Below are positions 33,117-42,889 of a DNA stretch of 64,000 nucleotides, in pieces. The stretch is from Artemia franciscana (lineage: Eukaryota; Arthropoda; Branchiopoda; Anostraca; Artemiidae): positions 23,103,696 to 23,167,695 of the forward strand of contig NC_088880.1 in assembly GCF_032884065.1 (NCBI RefSeq). The letters are read 5' to 3'. A model generated the notes under the pieces. That model worked only from the letters and a program-made list of their open reading frames with translations, did not search any database and was not told the DNA's origin. Position numbers and translations under genes: made by a program. The first letter of the stretch is position 1, and every line of letters starts with the position of its first letter.

Positions 33117-34700
33117 TATGAGCATCTGGAACAATATAAATTTTTACAGCCAAATCAATTCGTTTTCAGGAAAGGTAGAATAACAGAATTGGCAGTTTTG
33201 TTTATTACTTCGTTAATTAATGAAACGCTTGATAAGAAGCTTAGGGAAGATGGTGTGTTCTTGAATCTCGCATTTGACCCTGTTGATCAACGTATATTAT
33301 TAAGAAAATGTGAATTTTACCGAGTAAGGGGTGCAACGTTAAGTTGCTTCGTAACTGTCTTCAGAATAGACAGCAGTATGTTCATTTACATGGAATTTGG
33401 TCTAGTAAAAATTATCTCAATTGTGGGTTTCCCCAAGGCTCCGTATTGGGTCCTACTCTATTTTTAACTTTATCAATGATCTGCCTGATTTTGTTAGTGC
33501 CATACCCAGAATTACAAATTTTGTTGACGATGGTCCTAGTAAAACACAGGTCACTGCTCCCTTATTTGCGGATGACGCAACGCTGATGCGTGTTGCTCCT
33601 ACGGAACAACTGCTTATGTCAACATCAAATGCAGCAATGACCAAACTATGCATATGGCTAAAAATTAATTACCTTGGCCTGAATATAGGTAAGTCAGATT
33701 TTTTTATTTTTCTAGATCTCTGAATTTTTATCCTTGGATCACTGAATTGATATCAGAGCAGGGAACGGTCAAGCGTACATGTTTCACAAAGTACCTTGGA
33801 ATTAACGTTGATGAAACCCTATCATTCAAGGACCATGTGAAGTAGATCTTTAAAATACTGTAGCTTAATCTAGGTATGAGGCGAAAATTAAAACATATTT
33901 TCCCCCAAAATATTTTACGGTTGTTTTATTTTTCTCTAATTCACCCTTATATTTTGTATTGTTCCTTGGTATGGTGCTTTCCCCTCGTTACTTCGTCCAA
34001 TCCGTGTGATCCAGAATAACGCTATCCAAGTTTTTGTGGTGTGGGGAACCGGGAGTCCATGAAGTCGGTCTACAGTGAAATAAATATAATGCCTGCAGCT
34101 GGATAGCGTGATTTTTAAAATTTGATTTTTATCTATAAATATCATAATGAGGGTCTTGTGGTGGCGCAGTGGATTTGACCTTAGCTTGTTAATACGGGAC
34201 CTAGAGATCGAATCACGCTGCAAGAATGCACTGCAAGGCCAACGCAGGGACCTTAGTAGTCAAGAAGCGTCGTTAATTCTTAAATAAATAATAAATAATA
34301 TCATAATGAAGGCCATCCAGATTGTTTTGCAGGTATATTTTGTGAGAGGTCAGATGTTCACCAACACGATACTCGAATGTGAAGAAACATTGAGGCTCCT
34401 CGACTTGCTTCTAGTAGGTCTTCTTTTTCTCTTTTTTTTTAGAGCTTCCAAGCTTTGAAACAAACTTAGTAAGGATATTAAGGATAATGGTAATTTTAAC
34501 CAGTTTAAATCTGATTTACTTGTAGAGTTGCTCAGTAGGTATACTTTCGACAGACTAACTATATTTTCAGTGGGCTATTTTTCTGTATTTTTTAAAGTGT
34601 TTTTTTGAGGTTTTATATTGTAGTGTTTCGTTATTTATTTTTATGTTGGCTTCGGTAAATGGTCTCATGCTCCATACTCTTTTTCCTTTCTTTTTTATTT
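33117..34700 (+). pseudogene. Jockey-like LINE reverse transcriptase remnant
   Basis: Starting at the Helitron edge, frames shift among three registers but read as one RT. They give FLQPNQFVFRKGRITELAV, a mutated FDPVDQRILLRKCEFY, a GFPQGSVLGPTLF box, LFADDATLMRVAPTEQLL (catalytic ADD kept) and TKYLGINVDETLSFKDHV. Later text resembles the C-terminal thumb. At least four frameshifts or stops disable it. The N-terminal part is absent left of the Helitron, suggesting 5' truncation or deletion. A SINE has inserted at 34,151. Confidence 0.8.
34151..34296 (+). mobile_element. tRNA-derived SINE, copy 2
   Basis: A perfect 13-base target duplication aatatcataatga flanks it (34,138-34,150 and 34,297-34,309). 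The head has an A box tggcgcagtgg (34,162-34,172) and a B-box-like gagatcgaatcac (34,204-34,216). Its 3' module (34,210-34,288) is nearly identical to that of the SINE at 5,638-5,714, ending 'cgttaattcttaaataaa'. It lies in the Jockey-like LINE remnant and is therefore younger than it. Confidence 0.88.
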
Positions 34701-35729
34701 TAGCACATCCTCGCAAGCTCCACTTTTTTTGTGCTATTATGTAAAAATGATTATTTTCAATAATATTGTTCTACTACTACTACTAGTACTACTTTGGAAC
34801 GCTGTGGGATGGATCATCCTAGCGCATTACTCGAAAATGCTTTCCTTCCTTTCTGAAAAATAAATGAAGTATTTAATTAAACCAATTATCCATAATCATG
34901 GTACAAACCAAATTTTATAAAAAGCGAGGAGTCGTTGAAAGAGCCATGCACTGCAAAGCACCATTACACAAAAGGAAAACCCTCACCATTGTCAAAACCC
35001 CTTGTAAGTAAATTATAATCCATCTTTTGAGCGATGAGGAAAATTACTTTTTCGCTTGGTAATCGGTGAAATATCTTCTTATTTAGTTTTTCCCCCTTTT
35101 CCATTGGTGGGACACTGAAATACCATGGAGAAGTGTTTCAATGTAAATTTTGAAGGTACTTTGCATGTATAGTGTCTTCTATAAGTAACAAAGGATACTA
35201 TTAAAATAAAATTTGCTTATCGACAAAACTATATTTCTATATACAAAGTGAGAAAATACACGTATTTTTTGTTGGTAAAAAAAAATAACACATCTTTTGA
35301 AAAGATTCTTGTCTGGGTTATGATATCATATTTGAGTATATTTGCTGCCATATTCTCTGTGGGTCGCTCTTTACTACGCTCTAGCTATGAAATAACCGAA
35401 GGGATTTTCTCTGTATGATATAAATTGACCAAAGCAACTAATATTTCCCATTTAGAAGAGATCCAATTTATCACTTTGATCAACAAGAAAAATAAATTTT
35501 ACATGAGAAGCCTCTGTGTCTTTTTCTTATCATTATTGGGAAGAATATGGAGACGTTTTCACATATCTTATTACCAAAATTGAATTCTGGGCCCTGTTTT
35601 GGTATCATTTTTTTGGGATGGAGCATACGGCTATCACTGTAATATTAAATTGATAAATCCAGCCGCTAACAAAGAAATGGATAAGAAATGCAGCGCATTG
35701 AAGTATTATGGCTAAAGAATAATAATTCG
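34700..35729. other. AT-rich stretch, no gene recognised
   Basis: Contains a short cta-repeat near 34,781-34,795 and otherwise no coding or repeat signal that I can support. Confidence 0.4.
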
Positions 35730-36240
35730 TCTGAATCAAGAGAATTATATTTTAAAATGCCGTCATTTGGTTCACAAATACATCATTGATATGTATGCAA
35801 AGATTGAATCAGAATGTTTGCTCTTTATCCGTCTGAATCAGACCAATCCCCACTGTGAACAATACATTTATTTGCGAGATGCAGTTGTAAATGACGGTAA
35901 TACCACTAACATTGGAAGAGTAACGATTTTACCTTCGTCATATACTGGTAGTCCGCGTCATATGCATGAGTATGATTAAGATACCATTGCGTATATTCGT
36001 CTCTATGGTCGTCCAGATCTATTTATTACATTTACATGTAATCCATCTTGGGACGAGATGCAGCAACTTTTACTTCCTGGACAATCACCGGCTCATAGAC
36101 ATGACATTGCGGCCCGTGTCTTCCGGCAAAAGTTGGAATCACTGAGGAATTTCATAGTAAAACTTAAATTGTTTGGGCCAGCGCGATGCTGGCTTTACTC
36201 TGTGGAATGGCAAAATTCATTTGTGGAATTGGAAAAATGG
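35730..36240 (+). pseudogene. Helitron Rep-domain fragment (Helitron_like_N)
   Basis: A frame with one stop near 35,977-35,979 reads HKYIIDMYAKIESECLLFIR, YLRDAVVNDGNTTNIGR, ILPSSYTGSPRHMHEYD, then RLYGRPDLFITFTCNPSWDE and CWLYSVEWQ. This is the N-terminal half of the Helitron Rep nuclease, including the F-T-TCNP motif. It breaks off right where the HUH (PHAH-type) motif would come, and a minisatellite follows. The catalytic part is thus missing. Confidence 0.85.
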
Positions 36241-36640
36241 CATTTTTATTTTTGACTTGCTCACATACTTGGTGTCGCATGTCTTTTAACTGCATGTGTC
36301 TGCTCTTCTTTTTTATTTTTGATCGCTCAAAGGTCAGAGTAGCGTGTCTTCTAATCGCCCATGTCTTTGCTCTTGATTTTCATTTTTGACGTGCCACTGC
36401 ATTCCTTCTAACCATGTGTGGCTTTGCTCTTCATTTTGATTTTTGACACGCTCTAGTTGTCACTATCGCATATCTTCTAACCGCCCGTATCTTTGCTCTT
36501 CGTTTTCATTTGGCCGCTGGGTTCCGACACTCGGCAAGCGGCCGGGTGTCGGCCACTTCAATATATGGATTCTCGCTGTCGCCTGTCTTCTAAATGCGGA
36601 CTGTTTGAGCCTTTTTCTTGACTATACGTCCAAATGGGGC
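36240..36640 (+). repeat. Minisatellite, unit about 57-68 bp
   Basis: Diverged units contain a 'catttttatttttgac' step, a 'cttctaaccgcc' step and a 'tttgctctt' step. 'tgctctt' occurs near 36,301, 36,368, 36,425 and 36,493. It starts where the Helitron Rep fragment ends. Confidence 0.6.
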
Positions 36641-36879
36641 TTAAGTTAGAAGTGGTGCCTTTGCAAAGGTATATATTTTTTTAATTGACATTTAATTTTT
36701 GCTTGAGCTTGTCTTTAATAATCTGCTTAAGGAGAGGCATTCGGGAATTCGAATTACCTAGTTGAAAACTACTCACATGAAATTTTACTCCACAATGATT
36801 TACTCGCTAATCTCAAACTGTAATTTTTAATAGAAATTGCGGTACCTAGCGTAAATCTTTATCGGTCGCTAATCCTACA

Positions 36880-37314
36880 ATGGCACCAAAAAGGGCACAC
36901 CGGAGGAAATACCAGAGCAACGCAAAACCAGGCTTGTGGCTAAAAGAGAATGGGCCAGATTAGGAATGTCCAATTTACGTCAAAGAAGGCGTGTCAAGGA
37001 ATCACCAGAACAACGTGAAACCGAGCTTGCAGCTCAAAGAAAAAGTACCAAAAGAAGGCGTGTCGACGTATCACAAGAGCAACTCGTATATAATTGCCTG
37101 GCATTCTGGTACTGCCCATCCGATGATTATAGCTTAAGTCGAGATGTTCATATTGGGACTACGTCTGAATTTTGTCCTTATTGCAAGGCCTTGAAATTTA
37201 ATGGCGAGACAATGGAAACGTGTTACGCCTCAGGAAAAGTTAAACTTCCTCAAATTGCTGCATCACCAGAGCCTTTGCGAACTTTGCTTACTGGATATGC
37301 GTCTGAATCGAAGC

Positions 37315-37365
<51 letters not shown>

Positions 37366-37563
37366 CAAACATCAGGAAATATAACTCATGTTTCCAAATG
37401 ACTTTGTTTGGTGCCCAAATCGAATATCAAGGTCATTTTATGCTTACTTTCAAAGTGAAAGGGCAGACCTATCATAGAGCAGGCTCCCTTCTACCATTCT
37501 CAGGTGAGCATCACAAATTTTTACAACTGTGCTTCATCAGTGATAGTTCCCAATTTTCAAAGT
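36880..37563 (+). pseudogene. Helitron RepHel N-terminal region with a poly-Phe expansion
   Basis: The open frame from 36,936 starts with Arg-rich repeats (RRRVKESPEQRETELAAQR, KRRRVDVSQEQL). A cysteine motif follows, FCPYCKALKFNGET with TCYASGKVKLP, which is the N-terminal zinc-binding region of animal Helitron proteins. NIRKYNSCFQMTLFGA and QTYHRAGSLLPF come next, before the frame ends. A run of 48 T (37,316-37,363) adds 16 phenylalanine codons without shifting the frame. It lies downstream of a fragment that should follow it in an intact gene, so the two pieces are separate copies or a rearrangement. Confidence 0.85.
37316..37363 (+). repeat. Poly(T) run of 48 bases in the Helitron frame
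   Basis: Homopolymer of exactly 16 codons located between the ESK-F and NIRKYNS parts, where relatives have only one or two residues. Confidence 0.95.
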
Positions 37564-38020
37564 AAAATGTTTGATTAGTCAGACATTATTTGAAAACATG
37601 ATAATTTAATTGGCTTGAACTATCCATACATAACCATAAAGTAGTTTAAGGACAGTTTCAAGCACCATTCTTCTAAAAAAGGAATATTGGTTACTTGTGT
37701 GTGCGTCACTGAATGTACTTCCGCAGAAAAACACTAATAAGGACGCACCCTAAATTTGTAATTGTACATGAATACATGATTCACTAATTGCAAATACAGT
37801 TTAATTAGAAAAATTTATCACGAAGTATTTTATTTTTTATAATTTAAATTTTAATTTTAGGCTACTTGCTTGAGTGAAATTATAACATGTTAATCTGTAA
37901 AATCAGTAGCTTACGAAATTTACATCACAATGAATCAATAGGGAATTTAGAAATTTATTGTTTAGAAGTCTATAGGTCTAACCTAGTATACAGCCACTTC
38001 TTGCACCGAATGTGTGCTAA

Positions 38021-38153
38021 ATGGAGTCAAACAGGGATGATGCTTTCAAGTGTATCAGAATAGCTGAAGAGGCTATCAGAGTTGGTAATTTGGAAAAGGC
38101 TGAAAAGTTTCTTGAGAAAGCAGAAAGACTTTATCCTCTTAAAAAAGCAAAAG
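38021..38153 (+). CDS. DNAJB12/14-type gene, exon 1
   Basis: The start ATG at 38,021 gives [19 protein letters not shown], then [19 protein letters not shown] and KKAK. Family members begin the same way (ME-N+DEA-KC--IA, then EKA-RFL-KAE-LYP), which fixes the start. The donor is aaag|gtaata, leaving one base of the next codon. The region forms a TPR-like helical pair. Upstream (37,570-38,020) is AT-rich with no clear TATA box and probably holds the 5' UTR or promoter. Confidence 0.92.
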
Positions 38154-38401
38154 GTAATAGTCTAGGTTAGGTTTATATTTTTTCTCAAAGCCGAGCAGAT
38201 TTCCACAGATGTAGTTTACATGTTAAATGTGCAGAGGTCAATTAGCCTGATTTGCTAAAAGATGAACACATCACTCAATGCTCTAGCTACAGAGTATTTG
38301 AGCAGCCCCCTAGCACGAAATGTGTCAATAGAAGTAGTACCATTGCATTTTTTATTTTTCCCTCTAATCAAAGATCATAGCCTATTTGTGTTTATGACAA
38401 T

Positions 38402-38842
38402 GTACCCCAACCATTTATACCTTTGTGTTGTAAAAATGAAACTAAATGGTTGCTTATAGGCTAAATATGAAACTCTATGAAATTTATAGCATATGATTGA
38501 TGGGCAGATCTAATCAATCTTGAAGATGTGGCTTCCTATTGTTTTTTGAGTTTCCATTTTAAAACTACAGCAAATAGGCCTATCAAGGACTTGGTCACTT
38601 TGCTCAAAAAGAAAACCCATTTATGGTACCCCAACCATTTATACCTTTGTGTTGTAAAAATGAAACCAAATGCTTGCTTATAAATATGAAACTCAATGAA
38701 ATTTATAGCATATGATTGATGGGCAGATCTAATCAATCTTGAAGATGTGGCTTCCTATTGTTTTTTGAGTTTCCATTTTAAAACTACAGCAAATAGGCCT
38801 ATCAAGGACTTGGTCACTTTGCTCAAAAAGAAAAATCTTGGA
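38402..38842 (+). repeat. Near-identical tandem duplication, unit about 237 bp
   Basis: The block from 'taccccaaccatttatacctttgtg' to 'ggtcactttgctcaaaaagaaaa' is present twice (about 38,402-38,626 and 38,627-38,842). Only a handful of differences are seen, including a short indel near 'gcttataggctaaatatg'. It is recent, lies in intron 1, and abuts the foldback element on the right. Confidence 0.85.
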
Positions 38843-39457
38843 TAAAATTCTAGTTAATTGACTTCTTGCTACCTCAGAAAGGGTTTAGGTTAGGAAAATG
38901 AAACTTTCAGGGATGGGTCTACAGGCTAAAGTATGTCCCAGGAAGGTATTTTAAATTACCCACCTCCACTCCTTCTCCCTCTAGAGGGCCCTGAAATTTG
39001 CCTACATGACCTATTGAAATTTTGACAAAATAACATTTAACTTTAATTTTCAGTTACTAGTTGCTTTTTCTCTGCCTTTAGTTCTGAAAATGCAATTCTT
39101 GTTATTTGAATAGAATTTTGAGCCATATCAATGTTTTTTTTTCTTCAAAATTTAGGAAATGTATTTACATATCTTCAGAACTTTATAAAATGGAATTGAG
39201 CAAAGTTATGAAGCTGAAAACAATTTTGTTGTACTTCAAATAAGCAGAAGATCTATTTTGCTGTTTCTCTTTAATAACACACATATTTTTAAAGGTCATC
39301 AAAGGTCAGGGCCCTCTAGAGGGGGAAGGAGTAGAGGTAGTTGCTTCAAAATACCTTCCCAGGACATACTTTAGCCTGTAGACCCATCCCTGAAAGTTTC
39401 ATTTTCCTAACCTAAACCCATTCTGAGATAGCAAGAAGTCAATTAACTAGAATTTTA
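38843..39457. mobile_element. Foldback/MITE-like element with about 150-bp inverted ends
   Basis: Arms 38,843-38,993 and 39,307-39,457 are reverse complements with few differences. They share taaaattctagttaattgac, the segment 'ggatgggtctacaggctaaa' and 'ctctagagggccctga'. The 310-bp centre is AT-rich and non-coding. The class is unknown, and no longer target duplication than a possible TA was recognised. It is probably a non-autonomous TIR DNA transposon. Confidence 0.75.
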
Positions 39458-39499
39458 CCAAATTGTGTCTGCTTCTGCAGTTAATTAAAAGTTTATGAA

Positions 39500-41079
39500 G
39501 CTTTTGGAATGATCTTGCATTTTTGTGGATTTGTTAGATGAGTAAAGAGTTTCTTTTGGGGTTGATTAACATATTTTTATGTCTGTTGCATGTTGCAGCA
39601 CCTTTGCTAGAAGGTCAAAACTAGTAGCTTTGGGGTAGATAGGCTCTCACTATTTGGTTTCTTGCCAAATTCAGAGATACACCTGGTGGCCATACTTTGA
39701 ATATTTTCAGCCTGCTATATGTATCATTTCTATAAGAGGGGCCAGTAAGGTTGGCTTCAAAGTTTAAGGCAGGTCTGACTAGTTGGTACTAGTTATTTTA
39801 ATAAGTCCTAGGTTGAGTTTGCTTTTGAAATAGTGTTTATGTTCTGTGGAACATCAGGAGGTTGTCTACTTTGATACCCAGGCCTTTACCACTGGTGCAA
39901 ATTGGGAGTAGAATAGGGGAGGATGTGTAGTTTTCATTCACCATGTATTTGTGCTGTGAATTTTTGTGGCCAAAATTAATGGTGACACATTTGAATATAT
40001 TAAAAGAAAAGCTGCCTTCTGCCCATACCTGTATATGATGGAGGTCAGATTGTATAGATGATTTGTCAGATACACCAAATAGTGTTGAATAATCAATGTA
40101 GAGGGTTAGGTGGTCATTAACTCCAGGTAGCATGTCATCAATATAAATGAAAACATTGTTGGTCTAAGAAAATTTCCCTGAAAAGTTCCACTTAGGATTC
40201 TGCAGGGTTGCAAGTGGGTACATTTGCCATCAACTGTGAAAAATCATACCATCTAAAACTCCCTGGTCAGGAGGACCATTAGCTAATCTGCTGATTCTTG
40301 CTGCTGTTAACTTTGAACAAACCAGATCATATGGACAGGCTTTCCAAATCAGCAGGAAGGCTTTTGTCAAGTAGTTGTGTAATCTGTTTATAAGTGTTCA
40401 AAAGATTTGTTTCTACAGATTTCCCTGTGGGAAAGCCATGATGCTTGTTGGAAATGATAGCATTGTTAACAAGGTGTTGAAGAAGCATGTTGTTAACTAT
40501 CCTCTCTATAACTTTCACTGCAGCTGTTAGGTGTATAGTTTTCTTCTTTGGCTCTATCCTCCTTTCTAAAGATAGAGGTTATATAAGCTAGTTTTTTTTT
40601 TGGTTGGTACTTTCTTGTGACTAAGAGAGTATAGGATATGTATAGCTAGTGCTGTAACAATTTCACTTGTAGCTTCTGTTAGCAGGTAGAGATAAATATT
40701 TTCAGGACCAGCAGTCTTATTGGTGTTTAGGCTTTTTATTGTTTTTTGACTCTAGATATTGTAACAGTAATGCTATTCATTTGCTTTGAGACATTGGGCT
40801 TTATTTTTAGAGGGAAAGTATTGCAGGGTTTGTTCACAAAGACTGATGTAAGTTGTCTATTTAGGAGATTAGCTATACTTTGGTTGCCTGTGACTTCATT
40901 TCCTTCTGCTAAAATTAGGCATTTTATGGATCTCTGGCTGTAATCTCTGCTAGATACACAGTTAAAGAATTTCTTGGGAATCATATTACTTTGTTGTTTT
41001 ATTCTTGTCTCAAAATTATGGTACAGTTGTTTAGTGAGATTCCTTAATTTGTTTCAAGTTTTGGCATATTTTCTAGTTA
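39500..41079 (-). pseudogene. Jockey-like LINE ORF2, reverse transcriptase part
   Basis: Minus-strand pieces, in order, include FFNCVSSRDYSQRSIKCL, GNQSIANLLNRQLTSVFV, KVIERIVNNMLLQHLVNN, HHGFPTGKSVETNLLNTYK, then MLPGVNDHLTLYIDYSTLFG (the catalytic Y-DD has become YIDYS). CVTINFGHKNSQHKYMVNE and a thumb remnant with NIQSMATRCISEFGKK and LSTPKLLVLTF follow. Several stops and frameshifts break it. The right edge is cut by the Ty3 element, and the same LINE seems to resume at 45,437. With ORF1 at 46,125-47,642 it forms one minus-oriented LINE insertion interrupted by later events. Confidence 0.8.
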
Positions 41080-41084
41080 CCTGG
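41080..41084. repeat. Target-site duplication of the Ty3 element, left
   Basis: cctgg directly before the left LTR matches cctgg directly after the right LTR (45,432-45,436). Five bases is the usual length for Ty3/gypsy integrases. Confidence 0.9.
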
Positions 41085-41245
41085 TGTAGCATTCGACTAT
41101 TTATAGTTTATTATAAACCCAAGCACCTAGAACAAATACAAAATATAAGCACAAGCAAGCAATGTTATAAATATAAGCACAAGCAAGCAATGTATAAGCA
41201 CAAGCAATATAAGCATAAACAAGTGGGTTAGTCCATAATGCTGCA
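41085..41245 (-). repeat. 3' LTR, 161 bp
   Basis: Begins tgtagcattcg and ends ataatgctgca on the plus strand (TG...CA). It matches the other LTR except for one T/C difference near 41,224 and an additional 21-base tandem unit in the aagcacaagcaa region. Confidence 0.95.
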
Positions 41246-41260
41246 TCTCTCTTCTTTTCA
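41246..41260 (-). promoter_or_regulatory. Polypurine tract
   Basis: On the minus strand GAAAAGAAGAGAGA directly precedes the 3' LTR. Such tracts prime plus-strand DNA synthesis in LTR retroelements. Confidence 0.85.
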
Positions 41261-41275
41261 TGAAAGGCGGTCTGC

Positions 41276-42031
41276 CTACAAATCTGGCCTTTTAGGTGGC
41301 CTAACCACTCTGCAACTGTGGGTGTGCGGCATCACCTTTGACGTAGTGGTAGGGGATTTAGTCCCTGTGGCTGGGCAGTCGGGAGTGACATTTTCAGGCG
41401 TAGGAACGATGGTTGGTGCGACAAGGGGTGGGTCAGAAGGTTCATCTTCTTCTCTTGGTAACAGAACATTTCTTGGCGAGGTTTCGATGTCTGTGCGGAT
41501 TGGCTGGGGTGATTCGGTTAAGATGGGATGGGATATATCATTGCTTTTGTCCTGTGTGGTGGGCTGGATTCTGACCTCTTCCTTGGCTACGGGAAAGGAA
41601 TGGCGGGAGATATGGACTCTATTTTGTTGCAGCCTGGAACCGTCTTCTGTCTCCACTACGTATGATCTGGGGTTCTCATGGCATGATATGATTTTCGCTT
41701 TGGTCCAGGGGCTGTTTGTTTTCTTCTGGATAAAAACTTGGTCTTCCAGTTGAGGTTCACGTAGCGGTTTCGCAGTCTTATCGTGATAGCGTTTCTGTCT
41801 TTCCTGTTCCATCAATCTGTGTTGTAGGAAGGTCTGAAGGAAGGCGACTCTTGGTTTTAGCTGGTTGTATGTTGATGGTAGGACTGACCATAGCTGGCGG
41901 CTCAGGAGGAGCTGAGCAGGTGAGGCATGGCCATCAACTGGGCTGTTTCTATATTCTAGAAGTGCAATATGTGGGTCGTTTCCACTTTCTTTCGCTTTGG
42001 TTAGTATCCGTTTGCAGGTTTGTACTGATTT
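41276..42031 (-). pseudogene. Integrase C-terminal domain and tail (in-frame continuation)
   Basis: After the stop at 42,034-42,032 the frame stays open to a natural stop at 41,276. It shows the integrase end: KESGNDPHIALLEYRNSPVD, LRSR-like PAQLLLSRQLWSVLP, ERQKRYHDKTAKPLREPQL and DQVFIQKK, then a Pro/Ser/Thr-rich tail ending RVVRPPKRPDL. LEYRNSP and the basic DQV--K segment are standard for Ty3 integrases. Confidence 0.85.
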
Positions 42032-42598
42032 CTACACCAGACTGTTTGATCTTGGATAGATGGGGCTGGAGGTTTTCAGACTGATTCCCCACTCTTGCGC
42101 AAAATCTCGGAACTCTTGTGAGAAAAGTTGTGAGCCGTTTTCTGAAGTTATCAGCTGAGGGATTCCGAAACGTGCGAAGTTGGCTTTCAGTTTGTCAATG
42201 ATTGCAGTTGATGTCTGACTTGACATTTTGTCTATTTCAAAGTATCTGCTATAATAGTCGGCAGTGATGAGATAGCAGGTCTTGTTCCAGTCGAAAAGGT
42301 CAATGACAATGTGTTGCCATGGGAGTGAGGGCAGCTGGTTGCTAATCAACGGTTCCTTTTGATTATTTGCTGCAAATTTAGCACATGTTTCACATTTTTG
42401 GATGAAGGACTCAATGTCAGCATTCATCCCTGGCCAGTACACAATCATCCAGGCGCGCTGTTTGGTTTTGTCGATCCCAAGGTGTGCTGAGTGTAGCTGA
42501 TGAATTATGTTGGTTCTGAGAGGATGGGGTACGATGATTCGTTGACCTTTCAAAACTAACCCATCGTGGATTGCTAGTTTGTCTTTGATATTCCAGAA
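42032..42598 (-). pseudogene. Integrase zinc-binding and catalytic core (in-frame continuation)
   Basis: The HHCC zinc-binding segment is complete (HSAHLGIDKTKQRA, then CETCAKF). The catalytic core has the first Asp in IVIDLFDW. In place of the usual S-D-N-G there is TSENGSQLF, so the second acidic residue is Glu instead of Asp. The third residue, the Glu expected after SNSLV, is replaced by the TAG stop at 42,034-42,032. As written, the copy cannot make an active integrase. Confidence 0.85.
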
Positions 42599-42889
42599 TC
42601 AAACGGCATCTGTTGGGCACGACTGGCGTGTACCGGGCCATCCTTTGAGTATGAGTTCTTTGACTGCCTTGAGTTGAGTGTCTTTTTCTGTCTTGCGGCG
42701 TATTTCGTCTAGTTTGGAGTCGCTCACTGGCAAGGATTTCATCACTGTATGCACATAAACTTCAATGTCATTCTGCATTTTGGTATCAACGTCTGGCAGG
42801 TGTAGTCGAGAGAGTGCATCTGGGACTGGGATATCTGACCCCGGGCTATAGTGTACTTCGATGTCGTATGGCTGGATCTGAATCATCAT
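42599..42889 (-). pseudogene. RNase H to integrase linker (in-frame continuation)
   Basis: Between the TGA at 42,892-42,890 and a TGA at 42,601-42,599, the frame reads MMIQIQPYDIEVHYSPGSDI then PDALSRLHLP, the usual end of Ty3 RNase H (Y-PG----ADALSR). KELILKGWPGTRQSCP follows. Both bounding TGA codons replace positions where relatives often have Arg, consistent with CGA-to-TGA transitions. Confidence 0.85.

Noticed and set aside
36443-36649. Open frame in the 36.4-kb minisatellite
   Set aside because: Changes with the repeat units and has no conserved motif.
41238-41753. Plus-strand open frame of 171 codons
   Set aside because: Lies opposite the integrase tail of the Ty3 element, and its composition reflects the antisense of that gene.
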